Notes: generated by a model not told the origin, from the sequence alone. A stretch of DNA of 49,236 nt from Mycobacterium asiaticum (GCF_001673315.1 NZ_LZLQ01000120.1:1-49236), one strand, 5' to 3'. Shown: positions 25,465 to 33,125, counted from the first letter of the stretch. Made by a program: numbers and translations.

Positions 25465-26406
25465 TCAGTTTTCGGAGGAACCTGCGGCATAGGCGGTGTC
25501 GACGCTGTAGACATCGAAACCGGTCTTTTCATAGGTCCGCACGGCGGCCGCGTTGTCGGACTCCACGTACAGCAAGGCGGTGGGATTGGGACGGTCGGCC
25601 AGCCGCCGAGCCAGCGATGACAGTCCGATCGACGTCAACAACTGTCCCAGGCCGCTGCCCTGCGCGGCGGGATCGACGCCCAGCACGTAGACCTCACCGA
25701 GTCCGGCGGGGTCGGAATGCACCTTGGTCCAGTGGAAGCCCATCAGCCTCTCGGATTCAGCCCCGGTTTCGGAGTTGGAGAACGCCAGGAACAGACCTTC
25801 CGGATCGAACCACGGCTCGTCGCGCCGCTCAGCTATGTCGGCCTCCGTCCATCCGCCCTGCTCCGGGTGGTAGGAGAATGCGGCATTGTTGACCCGCAGC
25901 AATTCAGCATCGTCGGCAGGGCCCCGGTAGGTTCGGACGTGCACATTCCGCAACCGATCTGGGGTCACCGGTTCGGTGATATCGCGCAGCGGGCGTCGCA
26001 TCTGCAACAGCTCCCGGACAGGGACCAAGCCCAGTGCGGCGGCGGTCGCCTTGGCGGCCTCCAGCGTGCCATGTGCCCAGAATTGGTTACGCCCATCGGT
26101 TTTGGTCATTGCCGCTTGCGCCAGCACGGCGCCGATGCCACGACGCCGGGCCTGCGGGTGAACCACCAATTCGGCCATCCCGGCGGCTCCGTCGCGCGGC
26201 GGCGTGAGATTCAGGTAACCGGTCACGGAGTTACCGGCGGATCCATCCAAGACCAACAGGTGCTCGGTGCGATCGTGCGACAACTCCCGCAACACCTGCT
26301 CGCCTACCGGCGCCACATTGTCGAATTCCGTTGCTGCAGAGATAAGTTCACGAATGTTCTGTTGCTCTTCGGCGGTGAGTGCCGAGCGCCAGTCCGGCCG
26401 GTTCAC
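25465..26406 (-). CDS. mshD: Mycothiol synthase MshD
   Basis: This is the last enzyme of mycothiol synthesis: it acetylates Cys-GlcN-Ins with acetyl-CoA. It has 313 aa and two tandem GNAT domains. The acetyl-CoA loops are VVHPQARRRGIGAVL near residue 82 in the first and VLGVDPAAQGSGLGQLL near 235 in the second, catalytic, domain, which ends with LYVESDNAAAVRTYEKTGF. The start overlaps the stop of the glnR-like gene by four bases (26403-26406), so the two are translationally coupled. Length and position agree with Rv0819. Confidence 0.95.
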   Translation of the reverse strand: MNRPDWRSALTAEEQQNIRELISAATEFDNVAPVGEQVLRELSHDRTEHLLVLDGSAGNSVTGYLNLTPPRDGAAGMAELVVHPQARRRGIGAVLAQAAMTKTDGRNQFWAHGTLEAAKATAAALGLVPVRELLQMRRPLRDITEPVTPDRLRNVHVRTYRGPADDAELLRVNNAAFSYHPEQGGWTEADIAERRDEPWFDPEGLFLAFSNSETGAESERLMGFHWTKVHSDPAGLGEVYVLGVDPAAQGSGLGQLLTSIGLSSLARRLADRPNPTALLYVESDNAAAVRTYEKTGFDVYSVDTAYAAGSSEN

Positions 26407-27170
26407 TGGCTACGCAACGGTTCGTCCAGTGGTTCTGCCAAATCGTCGGCATCGGCGCCGGACTGGTCGCCCTCCGGCTCGGCCGCTGGTGTGCGGCCGC
26501 GAGCGGGCCGCACCGCCTTATAGCCGACGTTGCGTACCGTGCCGATCAGAGCCTCGTGCTCCGAGCCGAGTTTGGCGCGCAATCGTCGCACGTGCACGTC
26601 GACGGTGCGGGTGCCACCGAAGAAGTCGTATCCCCAGACCTCGTGCAACAACTGCGCTCGGGTGAAGACCCGACCCGCGTGCTGAGCCAGATATTTCAGC
26701 AGCTCGAATTCTTTGTAGGTGAGGTCCAACGGTCGACCGCGTAGCCGGACCGTGTAGGTGCCTTCGTCGATGACCAGCTCACCCAGGCTCACTTTGCCGG
26801 CGCTTTCCTGGTCCGCCAGGCCGCCACGACGCCCCACCACCAGCCGCAGTCGGGCGTCGATCTCTGCCGGCCCGGTACTGGGCAGCAGAATCTCGTCTAG
26901 ACCCCAGTCAGCACTGACGGCCACCAGCCCGCCCTCAGTCACCACCGCAAGAACCGGCACCGAACGGCCCGCGGTGCTCAGCAGGCGGCACAGGCCGCGC
27001 GCCGCCGACAGGTCGTTGCGCGCGTCGACGAGCACCGCATCCGCATTGCCGGCCTCCAGCAACGAGGAAGCTTCCGCCGGCGCGGTCCGCACGCTGTGGG
27101 GAAGCAGCGAGAGGGACGGCAGGACTGGATCGGGATACAGCTCCGAGGTCAGCAGTAACAGGTCCAACAA
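26403..27170 (-). CDS. GlnR-like OmpR-family response regulator (Rv0818-type)
   Basis: This 255-aa regulator has a diverged receiver domain (residues about 1-120) and an OmpR-type winged helix (about 135-230): GRPLDLTYKEFELLKYL, HAGRVFTRAQLLHEVWGY and RTVDVHVRRLRAKLG. The receiver keeps an Asp in AVLVDARNDL but lacks the usual acidic pocket. It therefore resembles the atypical nitrogen regulator GlnR, which has no histidine kinase. GlnR orthologues activate nitrogen assimilation genes. It heads a minus-strand series with mshD, and a pst set follows. The C-terminal tail is acidic and probably disordered. The symbol is left blank because Rv0818 itself is only GlnR-like by homology. Confidence 0.88.
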   Translation of the reverse strand: MLDLLLLTSELYPDPVLPSLSLLPHSVRTAPAEASSLLEAGNADAVLVDARNDLSAARGLCRLLSTAGRSVPVLAVVTEGGLVAVSADWGLDEILLPSTGPAEIDARLRLVVGRRGGLADQESAGKVSLGELVIDEGTYTVRLRGRPLDLTYKEFELLKYLAQHAGRVFTRAQLLHEVWGYDFFGGTRTVDVHVRRLRAKLGSEHEALIGTVRNVGYKAVRPARGRTPAAEPEGDQSGADADDLAEPLDEPLRSQ

Positions 27171-27337
27171 GCCCCTCCAGCCTCGTGGGTAGGCCTCCCA
27201 AATTCATTCGCGCCATGACGTTAGCGGCCAGGTCATCTAACGATAACTTGCCACCTGGGCTTTCGCTCCATGACGAGGCGGTCCGAGATCGACGTCACCA
27301 TCACGGCACAACCGAACGGCGATGTCACAATGTCCGG

Positions 27338-28144
27338 ATGCGCAGGGTGCTGGTGAGTCTCACCGTCGCGACGATCGCCGTCGGTGTCCTGGCACTCGGT
27401 GCTCTCGGCATCGACTATGGCACCAGCATTTATGCCGAGTACCGGCTGTCCACCACCGTGCGCAAAGCCGCGAACCTGCATTCGGACCCGTTCATCGCCA
27501 TCCTGGCGCTGCCCTTCATTCCGCAGGCGATGCGTGATCACTATGCCGAGCTTGAGATCAAAGCCAACGGCGTGGACCAACCGGAGGTCGGCCGGGCCAC
27601 GCTGGAGGCCACCATGCACTCGATCGATCTGACCGACGCGTCCTGGCTGATCAGACCGGACGCGAAACTGGTGATCGGCAAGCTGGAGACCCGCATCATC
27701 ATTGACTCCGTGCATCTGGGCCGGTTCCTGGGCATTACCGACCTCATGGTCGAGGCGCCGCCGCAGGAGTCCAACGATGCCACCGGCGGAACCACCGAAT
27801 CCGGGATATCCGGCAGTCACGGGCTGGTGTTCAGCGGCACACCGAAATCGGCCGAATTCCACGACCGGGTCAGCATCTCGGTGGACCTCTCCATCGCCCC
27901 GGATGACCCGGCCACGCTGGTGATCACCCCCACCGGCGTCCTCACCGGACCGGATACCGCCGACCAGGCCGTTCCCGCCGACAAACTCGACGCGGTACTG
28001 AAGGCGTTCAGCGCCAGGTTGCCGCACCAGCGGCTGCCGTTCGGGGTGGCGCCGACGACGGTTGGAGCGCGCGGATCGGACGTCATCATCGAGGGAATCA
28101 CCCGCAACGCCACCATTACCTTGCGCGATTTCCGCCCATCGTGA
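27338..28144 (+). CDS. DUF2993 (LmeA-type) exported protein, Rv0817c-like
   Basis: This is an exported or membrane-anchored protein of 268 aa from the ATG at 27338. The frame upstream to 27185 overlaps the divergent promoter region. An N-terminal signal/anchor helix is seen: RRVLVSLTVATIAVGVLALG. The body has the DUF2993 pattern with ANLHSDPFIAILALPFIPQAM near 45, ELEIKANGVD, and a C-terminal LPFGVAPTTVGARGSDVIIEG. The family includes the mannan-related protein LmeA. The role of this member is unknown. It stands alone, divergent from the glnR-like gene. Confidence 0.82.
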   Translation: MRRVLVSLTVATIAVGVLALGALGIDYGTSIYAEYRLSTTVRKAANLHSDPFIAILALPFIPQAMRDHYAELEIKANGVDQPEVGRATLEATMHSIDLTDASWLIRPDAKLVIGKLETRIIIDSVHLGRFLGITDLMVEAPPQESNDATGGTTESGISGSHGLVFSGTPKSAEFHDRVSISVDLSIAPDDPATLVITPTGVLTGPDTADQAVPADKLDAVLKAFSARLPHQRLPFGVAPTTVGARGSDVIIEGITRNATITLRDFRPS

Positions 28145-28220
28145 CGTGTTGATAACCGCACTCGGACCGGCCTTTATCGAAGCCGCCGGGCGCTGTTGGC
28201 TTGATCACTATGTCATTGGG

Positions 28221-28226
28221 TAAGCT
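28221..28226 (+). promoter_or_regulatory. Likely -10 element of the leaderless polycysteine leader
   Basis: TAAGCT fits the mycobacterial TAnnnT -10 pattern. It ends seven bases before the GTG at 28234. That distance would place the transcription start on the GTG itself, which matches the absence of a ribosome-binding site before the leader peptide. Confidence 0.55.
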
Positions 28227-28233
28227 GACCGTC

Positions 28234-28323
28234 GTGTCAACCCGCATCGAGCACTTGCTCATCAACTGCCGCACGGCTCAGCCGTGCCGCAGCGCGGGTT
28301 GTTGCTGTTGCTGTAGCTGTTGA
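28234..28323 (+). CDS. Polycysteine leader peptide upstream of cysA2
   Basis: This is a 29-residue open frame with GTG start: seven or so ordinary residues, then single Cys codons, then a terminal block reading GCCCCCSC before TGA. Eight of 29 residues are Cys, six of them in the last seven. Leaderless polycysteine small ORFs are known in mycobacteria as cysteine-responsive attenuators: ribosomes stall on the Cys run when cysteine is scarce, and downstream expression rises. The downstream cysA2-sseC genes (sulfur metabolism) fit this control exactly. The coding frame is seen directly; the regulatory role follows from that known system. Confidence 0.85.
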   Translation: MSTRIEHLLINCRTAQPCRSAGCCCCCSC

Positions 28324-28518
28324 GTAGCCGCGCCGATCTGCGCAGCACTCGAAGCAGCCCCGGAGTCCCCACTGTGGCATGTCTTCCCGCGCAACAGGCG
28401 TACCTAGGAGTAATCCGTGCCGTGAACAACCACCACCCGCGTGCGTGGCCGGTCACCTTTTGGCACCTGGCTCCCGTCGCCTGAATACCTCAGAGAAAGA
28501 AATCGAAAGGATCCCACC
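28324..28518 (+). promoter_or_regulatory. Attenuator region between leader peptide and cysA2
   Basis: These 195 bases are noncoding and should hold the structures by which the leader controls cysA2. One stem is visible: GCCGGT near 28450 with ACCTGGC after CACCTTTTGGC (one bulged T). No clear T-run terminator is present, so control may act on translation or Rho access rather than by intrinsic termination. The cysA2 ribosome-binding site (GAAAGGA) is at the end. Confidence 0.45.
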
Positions 28519-29352
28519 ATGGCACGCTCCGACGTCCTGGTCTCTGCCGACTGGGCTGAGAGCAATCTGGATGCCGCAGACGTCGTCTTCGTCGAAGTCG
28601 ACGAAGACACCAGCGCCTACGACGGCGCCCACATCCCCGGCGCGATCAGGCTGGACTGGCGCACCGATCTGCAAGACTCGGTCAAACGCGACTTCGTCGA
28701 CGCCGAGCAATTCTCCAAGTTGCTGTCCGAACGCGGCGTCTCCAACGACGACACCGTCATCCTCTACGGCGGCAACAACAACTGGTTCGCGGCGTACGCC
28801 TACTGGTACTTCAAGCTCTACGGCCACGACAAGGTCAAACTGCTCGACGGCGGTCGCAAGAAGTGGGAGCTTGACGGTCGTCCGCTGTCCAGCGAAGCGG
28901 TAAGCCGGCCGGCCACCTCCTACTCCGCGTCACAGCCGGACAACAGCATCCGCGCATTCCGCGACGACGTGATCGCCGCCATCGGCGAAAAGAACCTCGT
29001 TGACGTGCGCTCCCCGGACGAGTTCTCGGGCAAGATCCTGGCTCCGGCTCACTTGCCCCAGGAACAGAGCCAGCGGCCCGGCCATGTCCCCACCGCCATC
29101 AACGTGCCGTGGAGCAAGGCCGCCAACGAGGACGGCACCTTCAAGTCCGACGAGGAACTGGCCAAGCTGTACGCCGACGCCGGGCTGGACGGCTCCAAGG
29201 AAACGATTGCCTACTGTCGAATCGGGGAGCGTTCCTCGCACACCTGGTTCGTCCTGCAGGAATTGCTCGGACACAAAAACGTCAAGAACTACGACGGCAG
29301 TTGGACGGAATACGGCTCCCTGGTGGGTGCCCCGATCGAGTTGGGAAGCTGA
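28519..29352 (+). CDS. cysA2: Thiosulfate sulfurtransferase (rhodanese) CysA2-like
   Basis: This is a two-domain rhodanese of 277 aa that transfers sulfane sulfur, classically from thiosulfate to cyanide or thiols. The inactive N-terminal domain starts ARSDVLVSADWAESNL and has VDEDTSAYDGAHIPGAIRL (split: VDEDTSAYDG, AHIPGAIRLDW). The C-terminal domain carries NLVDVRSPDEFSGKI and the active-site loop AYCRIGERSSHTW with the persulfide Cys near residue 233. The start ATG follows GAAAGGA. It is preceded by a polycysteine leader and followed one base later by sseC, so it belongs to a cysteine-regulated sulfur operon. Length matches Rv0815c. Confidence 0.94.
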   Translation: MARSDVLVSADWAESNLDAADVVFVEVDEDTSAYDGAHIPGAIRLDWRTDLQDSVKRDFVDAEQFSKLLSERGVSNDDTVILYGGNNNWFAAYAYWYFKLYGHDKVKLLDGGRKKWELDGRPLSSEAVSRPATSYSASQPDNSIRAFRDDVIAAIGEKNLVDVRSPDEFSGKILAPAHLPQEQSQRPGHVPTAINVPWSKAANEDGTFKSDEELAKLYADAGLDGSKETIAYCRIGERSSHTWFVLQELLGHKNVKNYDGSWTEYGSLVGAPIELGS

Positions 29353-29353
29353 C

Positions 29354-29656
29354 ATGTGCTCTGCACCAAAGCAAGGACTGACGTTGCCGGCCAGCGTCGA
29401 CCTGGAGAAGGAAACGGTGATCACCGGTCGCGTCGTCGACCGGGACGGTCAAGCCGTCGGGGGTGCGTTCGTCCGCCTGCTGGACTCCTCGGATGAGTTC
29501 ACCGCCGAGGTCGTCGCGTCAGCCACCGGCGACTTCCGGTTCTTCGCCGCTCCGGGGGCCTGGACACTGCGCGCCTTGTCCAGGGTCGGCAACGGCGACG
29601 CAGTGGTGACGCCGTCGGGCGCCGGTATCCACGAGGTGGACATCAAGATCGCCTGA
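29354..29656 (+). CDS. sseC: SseC-like protein (DUF1416)
   Basis: This small 100-aa protein is of the DUF1416 / carboxypeptidase-regulatory-like fold. It has MCSAPKQGLTLPASVDLEKE at the start, GRVVDRDGQAVGGAFVRLLD near 25, and an ending GAGIHEVDIKIA. In mycobacteria it always follows the rhodanese cysA2/cysA3 gene. Its name implies sulfur metabolism but the molecular role is not known. The start is one base after the cysA2 stop, so the two form an operon. Confidence 0.9.
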   Translation: MCSAPKQGLTLPASVDLEKETVITGRVVDRDGQAVGGAFVRLLDSSDEFTAEVVASATGDFRFFAAPGAWTLRALSRVGNGDAVVTPSGAGIHEVDIKIA

Positions 29657-29711
29657 CGCACCCGCGCAGGCTGGTCCCCGTTGGCGTGGCGGGAAGAATA
29701 GAATCACTGGC

Positions 29712-29810
29712 GTGGTGCTGTTCTTCGAGATCATGCTCGTCTTGGCGACCGTGGCCATCTCCTGGTTTGCGCTGTATGCGCTGTATCGGCTGATCACCGA
29801 CGAGTCGTGA
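29712..29810 (+). CDS. 32-residue single-helix membrane protein, coupled to nitrobindin
   Basis: A short frame (GTG at 29712; the next codon is also GTG) reads as one transmembrane helix: VLFFEIMLVLATVAISWFAL, then YALYRLITDES. The four-base overlap GTGA (29807-29810) with the next gene is typical of translationally coupled pairs. It lies 55 bases after sseC. I do not recognise a family. A coupled start, a continuous hydrophobic helix and a charged end make it a believable gene despite its size. It might anchor or assist the nitrobindin (inference). Confidence 0.65.
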   Translation: MVLFFEIMLVLATVAISWFALYALYRLITDES

Positions 29811-30448
29811 CCTCCTCCGAAGGCGCGGACGCTAGCGGCGTGTCGCAAGCGGCGGAGCGCGCGAAACTGACCGCGGCCCGCAACATTCCCTCATTCGACG
29901 ATCTGCCGGTTCCCGCGGATACCGCGAATCTGCGCGAAGGCGCGAACCTCAACGACGCGCTGCTGGCGCTGCTGCCGTTGGTCGGGGTGTGGCGCGGTGA
30001 AGGCGAGGGACGCGGCACCGATGGCGACTACCGGTTCGGCCAGCAGATCATCGTGTCGCACGACGGCGGCGACTACCTGAATTGGGAAGCCCGGTCGTGG
30101 CGATTGGACGACTCGGGCGAGTACCACGAGACCGGATTGCGGGAAACAGGCTTCTGGCGGTTCGTCCGTGATCCAGACGATCCGAGCGAATCGCAGGCCA
30201 TCGAGTTGCTGTTGGCACATTCGGCCGGTTACGTCGAGTTGTTCTACGGGCGGCCGCGTAACCAGTCGTCATGGGAACTGGTGACCGATGCCCTGGCGCG
30301 CAGCAGGTCCGGCGTGCTGGTTGGCGGCGCCAAGCGGCTGTACGGGATTGTCGAAGGCGGCGACTTGGCCTACGTCGAGGAGCGAGTGGATGCCGACGGC
30401 GGGTTGGTCCCGCACTTGTCGGCACGGCTCTCCCGATTCGTCGGCTGA
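29807..30448 (+). CDS. Nitrobindin-type haem beta-barrel protein (Rv0813c-like)
   Basis: This fatty-acid-binding-protein-like beta-barrel of 213 aa belongs to the nitrobindin family (DUF1794), whose ferric haem binds NO and isomerises peroxynitrite. Seen are LVGVWRGEGEGRG near residue 60, YRFGQQIIVSHDGGDYLNWE near 75, FWRFVRDPDD near 115, and the C-terminal HLSARLSRFVG, whose His is the likely proximal haem ligand. The GTG start overlaps the stop of the small membrane protein upstream. It fits a defence role against nitrosative stress in a pathogen-type genus, by family knowledge. Confidence 0.9.
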   Translation: MTSSEGADASGVSQAAERAKLTAARNIPSFDDLPVPADTANLREGANLNDALLALLPLVGVWRGEGEGRGTDGDYRFGQQIIVSHDGGDYLNWEARSWRLDDSGEYHETGLRETGFWRFVRDPDDPSESQAIELLLAHSAGYVELFYGRPRNQSSWELVTDALARSRSGVLVGGAKRLYGIVEGGDLAYVEERVDADGGLVPHLSARLSRFVG

Positions 30449-30766
30449 CGCGAATACTTCAATAGCACACCGCCCGCGGTACTGCCGAACCCCGGCTAAG
30501 CACGGTAACCCTGCAGTTGGGTAAGTGTTGCTGCCAGAAATGGAGCGGCCCCCGAGCCATATTCCGGTTGGACGGACCGGAAGCTCGGGGGCCGGGTGGC
30601 TACGGGAGATTCGCCAGCGCGATGGTCGAAGAATCTGCCGAGCCAATGCAGCTAGCTCGCAGCCACCTCACATGTCCATGAAGCTATCAATTTCGCGGAC
30701 CACCTCCCTTCTTGTGTAAAGCCGACGCTACCGTGACTTCGGCGCGGCGACAACACAATTAAGCGT
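30449..30766. other. Structured intergenic region between convergent genes
   Basis: No protein is apparent. A long hairpin occupies 30547-30593: an 11-bp stem GGCCCCCGAGC/GCTCGGGGGCC, a 4-base bulge, then a 7-bp stem TTCCGGT/ACCGGAA and a 7-base loop. Around 30668-30705 the minus strand shows a purine block GGGAGGTGG and a small hairpin GTCC..GAA..TTC..GGAC. A pairing GGTGGCT/AGCCACC could close a larger domain. This could be a two-way terminator or a small structured RNA on the minus strand. Confidence 0.4.
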
Positions 30767-31648
30767 TCAGCGATCGCTGACTATCGCGGCGTCGACCAGT
30801 TCGGCGAACGTATCGGCGAAAGGGGCGCGCGGCAGGTACCGGCCGTCCAGGGTATGCACGCGGGCAGCCAGCGTCATGCTGGAGATAAGCCAGATACCTT
30901 GTGCGGCGGATAGATCCGCTACCCGCAACGCGCGGTAGTCGCAGTCATACCCTTTCGCGCGGGCCACGGTGAATAGTGCCTGCTGGGTGGTGCCTCGCAG
31001 AATCGGGTACCACGGGGGCGGGGTGAACAGACACGGGTTGCCGTCGCCGTTGTCGGTAGCGATCACCACCGTCGAACGGGGGCCTTCCAGCACGTACCCG
31101 TCGGTGCTGACGAAGATCACGTCGCCGGCGTTCTGCCGGGCGGCGTGTCGTAAGACGGCCATGTTGACCGCGTAGGACAGCGTCTTGGCGCCGGCCAGCA
31201 ACCAAGGCATGGCGTCGATCCCTTGCGCCGGCAACCCCCGGTCGAGCGTGATCGCGGCGATACCGTCGCGGCGAACCGCGGCCACCCGGTCCGGGACGGG
31301 ACTGACCATTACATATGCCGTTGGGGCAGAACCGCCCTCGCGGCCGCGGCTGTATACCAACCGCATCGCCGCCTCATCGGCGGTGCGTTCAACCCATTGG
31401 CGGGTCGCCTGGTCGATGGCGCGCCGCCAACCAGGGAGGTCCGGCTGCGGCAGGTCCATCAGCTTGGCGGAGTGAGTAAGCCTTTGCAGGTGCGACTCGA
31501 TCAGGCACGCCCGGCCGTTGCGCACCAGCAATGTCTCGAAAATCCCGTCGCCGCGAACCGCTGCCAGGTCATCGGCGGAAAGCAGTGGCGTCGCCGGATC
31601 GAGGATCTTGCCGTCCAGCGTGACGACCACACCAGCTTGCTCAGCCAT
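30767..31648 (-). CDS. Class IV aminotransferase, PabC-like aminodeoxychorismate lyase (Rv0812)
   Basis: This is a PLP enzyme of fold type IV, 293 aa. The likely reaction is release of p-aminobenzoate from 4-amino-4-deoxychorismate for folate synthesis; D-amino acid or branched-chain aminotransferase activity cannot be excluded by sequence alone. The PLP lysine is in LLAGAKTLSYAVNM near residue 150. Other family parts are LRGDGIFETLLV-like (VRGDGIFETLLVRNG near 31), VLEGPRSTVVIA near 190 and LRGTTQQALFTVA near 215. The gene is divergent from the YgfZ-type gene, itself folate-dependent, across a repeat-rich region. Confidence 0.85.
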   Translation of the reverse strand: MAEQAGVVVTLDGKILDPATPLLSADDLAAVRGDGIFETLLVRNGRACLIESHLQRLTHSAKLMDLPQPDLPGWRRAIDQATRQWVERTADEAAMRLVYSRGREGGSAPTAYVMVSPVPDRVAAVRRDGIAAITLDRGLPAQGIDAMPWLLAGAKTLSYAVNMAVLRHAARQNAGDVIFVSTDGYVLEGPRSTVVIATDNGDGNPCLFTPPPWYPILRGTTQQALFTVARAKGYDCDYRALRVADLSAAQGIWLISSMTLAARVHTLDGRYLPRAPFADTFAELVDAAIVSDR

Positions 31649-31676
31649 GATCGGCCAGCCTAATAGGGATCATCTC

Positions 31677-31731
31677 GCGCCGAACGTGAAGCTGCATGCA
31701 CAGTGGGCGCCGAACGTGAAGCTGGCTTCAC
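31677..31731. repeat. Two copies of GCGCCGAACGTGAAGCTG and a hairpin
   Basis: The 18-base string occurs exactly at 31677-31694 and 31707-31724. The second copy runs into a perfect hairpin GTGAAGC-TG-GCTTCAC (31716-31731). It sits in the divergent region upstream of both the PabC-like and YgfZ-type genes. Strings of this kind are frequent in mycobacterial intergenic DNA, as I recall. Function unknown. Confidence 0.6.
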
Positions 31732-31777
31732 GCTGGGTGAAACTGCGCGAGCGCCCGTCGCCGTAGAGTTGACATGT

Positions 31778-31883
31778 CGCGCTGCGACGATGCAGAGCGA
31801 AGCGATGAGGAGAAGCAGCGCAATTGAACCCGCGCTGCGACGATGCAGAGCGAAGCGATGAGGAGAAGCAGCGCAAGTGAACC
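31778..31883 (+). repeat. Two tandem 53-bp MIRU-like units with chained start/stop codons
   Basis: Copy one (31778-31830) and copy two (31831-31883) differ at one base (AATTGA versus AAGTGA). The unit GACGATGCAGAGCGAAGCGA plus GAGGAG resembles the 53-bp mycobacterial interspersed repetitive unit. An ATG at 31774 opens a 17-codon frame that ends at TGA overlapping a TTG (TTGA, 31824-31827). That TTG opens an 18-codon frame ending at TGA overlapping the GTG start of the next gene (GTGA, 31877-31880). Each unit also supplies a GAGGAG ribosome-binding site. This is the arrangement by which MIRUs couple translation. Confidence 0.75.
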
Positions 31884-32971
31884 CAGTCCCTGCTCCCGAT
31901 CCCGGGCCTGACGTCGGCGCCGTCTGGCATTACGGCGATCCGCTCGGTGAACAGCGCGCGTCCCAGACCGACGCCGTCCTGGTGGACCGCTCGCATCGCC
32001 CCGTGCTGGCGCTCACCGGAAACGATCGTCGTTCCTGGCTGCACAACATCTCCACCCAGCACGTCAGTGACCTGCCCGATGGCGCGACCGTGCAGAACCT
32101 GAGCCTGGACGGCCAGGGCCGGGTGGAGGACCACTGGCTGCAGACCGAACTCGGGGGAACCACCTATCTGGACACCGAGCCGTGGCGGGGCGAACCCCTG
32201 TTCGGTTACCTGCGCAAGATGGTGTTCTGGTCCGACGTGGCGGTGGAGCACGCCGATTTCGCGGTGCTGTCGCTGCTCGGGCCGCGCTTGGCGGACGCCG
32301 CGGTTCTTGCTGCGCTGGGCGTAGACGCGTTGCCGGCAGACTGGTCGGCCGTCCCACTGGCCGGTGGTGGATTCGTGCGTCGCCTGCCCAGCACTCCCGG
32401 TGGTCCGATCGAGTTGGACTTGGTGGTGCCGCGCGCCGATTCTGCCGCCTGGCGACGGCGCCTGGCCGAAGCGGGTGTGCTTCCCGCGGGTGTGTGGGCG
32501 TTCGAAGCACATCGAGTCGCCGGTCTGCGTCCGCGACTGGGCGTCGACACCGACGAGCGCACCATCCCGCATGAAGTGCGTTGGATCGGCGGTCCCGGTG
32601 AAGGCGCCGTCCACCTGAACAAGGGCTGCTATCGCGGGCAGGAAACCGTCGCCCGGGTGCACAACCTGGGTAAGCCGCCGCGGATGCTGGTGTTGTTGCA
32701 CCTCGACGGTTCGGCCGATCGTCCGTCCACCGGTGACCCGGTCCTCGCCGGGGGTCGCGCCGTGGGACGCCTGGGAACGGTTGTCGAGCACGTCGATCTG
32801 GGACCGGTGGCGCTGGCGTTGCTGAAGCGAGGTGTGCCCGGGGATACCGCGCTGACCACCGGCGCCGACGGTGAAATAGCGGCTGCGATCGACGCCGATT
32901 CGTTGCCTGCCACCGATGAAGTGGGGGCCGGACGGCTCGCGGTGCAGCGGTTACGTGGCGGCGGCCGATAA
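31877..32971 (+). CDS. YgfZ/GcvT-domain folate-binding protein (Rv0811c-like)
   Basis: This tetrahydrofolate-binding protein of the YgfZ family has 364 aa. In other bacteria YgfZ helps maintain iron-sulfur enzymes. The diagnostic motif is KGCYRGQETVARVHNLG near residue 255, with the conserved Cys. Other parts are VLALTGNDRRSWLHNISTQ near 42, QNLSLDGQGRVEDHWL near 73 and HRVAGLRPRLGVD near 213. Its GTG start lies at the end of a MIRU-like repeat whose small frame stops in the GTGA overlap, so translation may depend on that chain. Confidence 0.9.
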   Translation: MNPVPAPDPGPDVGAVWHYGDPLGEQRASQTDAVLVDRSHRPVLALTGNDRRSWLHNISTQHVSDLPDGATVQNLSLDGQGRVEDHWLQTELGGTTYLDTEPWRGEPLFGYLRKMVFWSDVAVEHADFAVLSLLGPRLADAAVLAALGVDALPADWSAVPLAGGGFVRRLPSTPGGPIELDLVVPRADSAAWRRRLAEAGVLPAGVWAFEAHRVAGLRPRLGVDTDERTIPHEVRWIGGPGEGAVHLNKGCYRGQETVARVHNLGKPPRMLVLLHLDGSADRPSTGDPVLAGGRAVGRLGTVVEHVDLGPVALALLKRGVPGDTALTTGADGEIAAAIDADSLPATDEVGAGRLAVQRLRGGGR

Positions 32972-33074
32972 CTGTTGTGACATCCGCCATCTGTTGAGGC
33001 CGCGTGGCAGGGCGCGCCAACGTTAGGCGGCCCGGCACGGTAAGCTGTCGACAGGACAAAACGACACTAGAGAT

Positions 33075-33102
33075 CGGAGCCGCCTACTCGTAGGCCGCTC
33101 CG
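33075..33102 (+). promoter_or_regulatory. Terminator-like hairpin in the DUF3073 leader
   Basis: CGGAGCCGCCTA (33075-33086) pairs with TAGGCCGCTCCG (33091-33102) at 11 of 12 positions around the loop CTCG. TTATTTC follows directly. This resembles an attenuator stem placed 24 bases before the start codon. It could end transcripts entering from the YgfZ gene or regulate the DUF3073 gene. Confidence 0.5.
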
Positions 33103-33125
33103 TTATTTCGCGAGGGGGTTCCCCC

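Noticed and set aside
32064..33059. Minus-strand frames opposite the YgfZ-type gene
   Set aside because: Arg/Pro-rich shadow translations with no domain.
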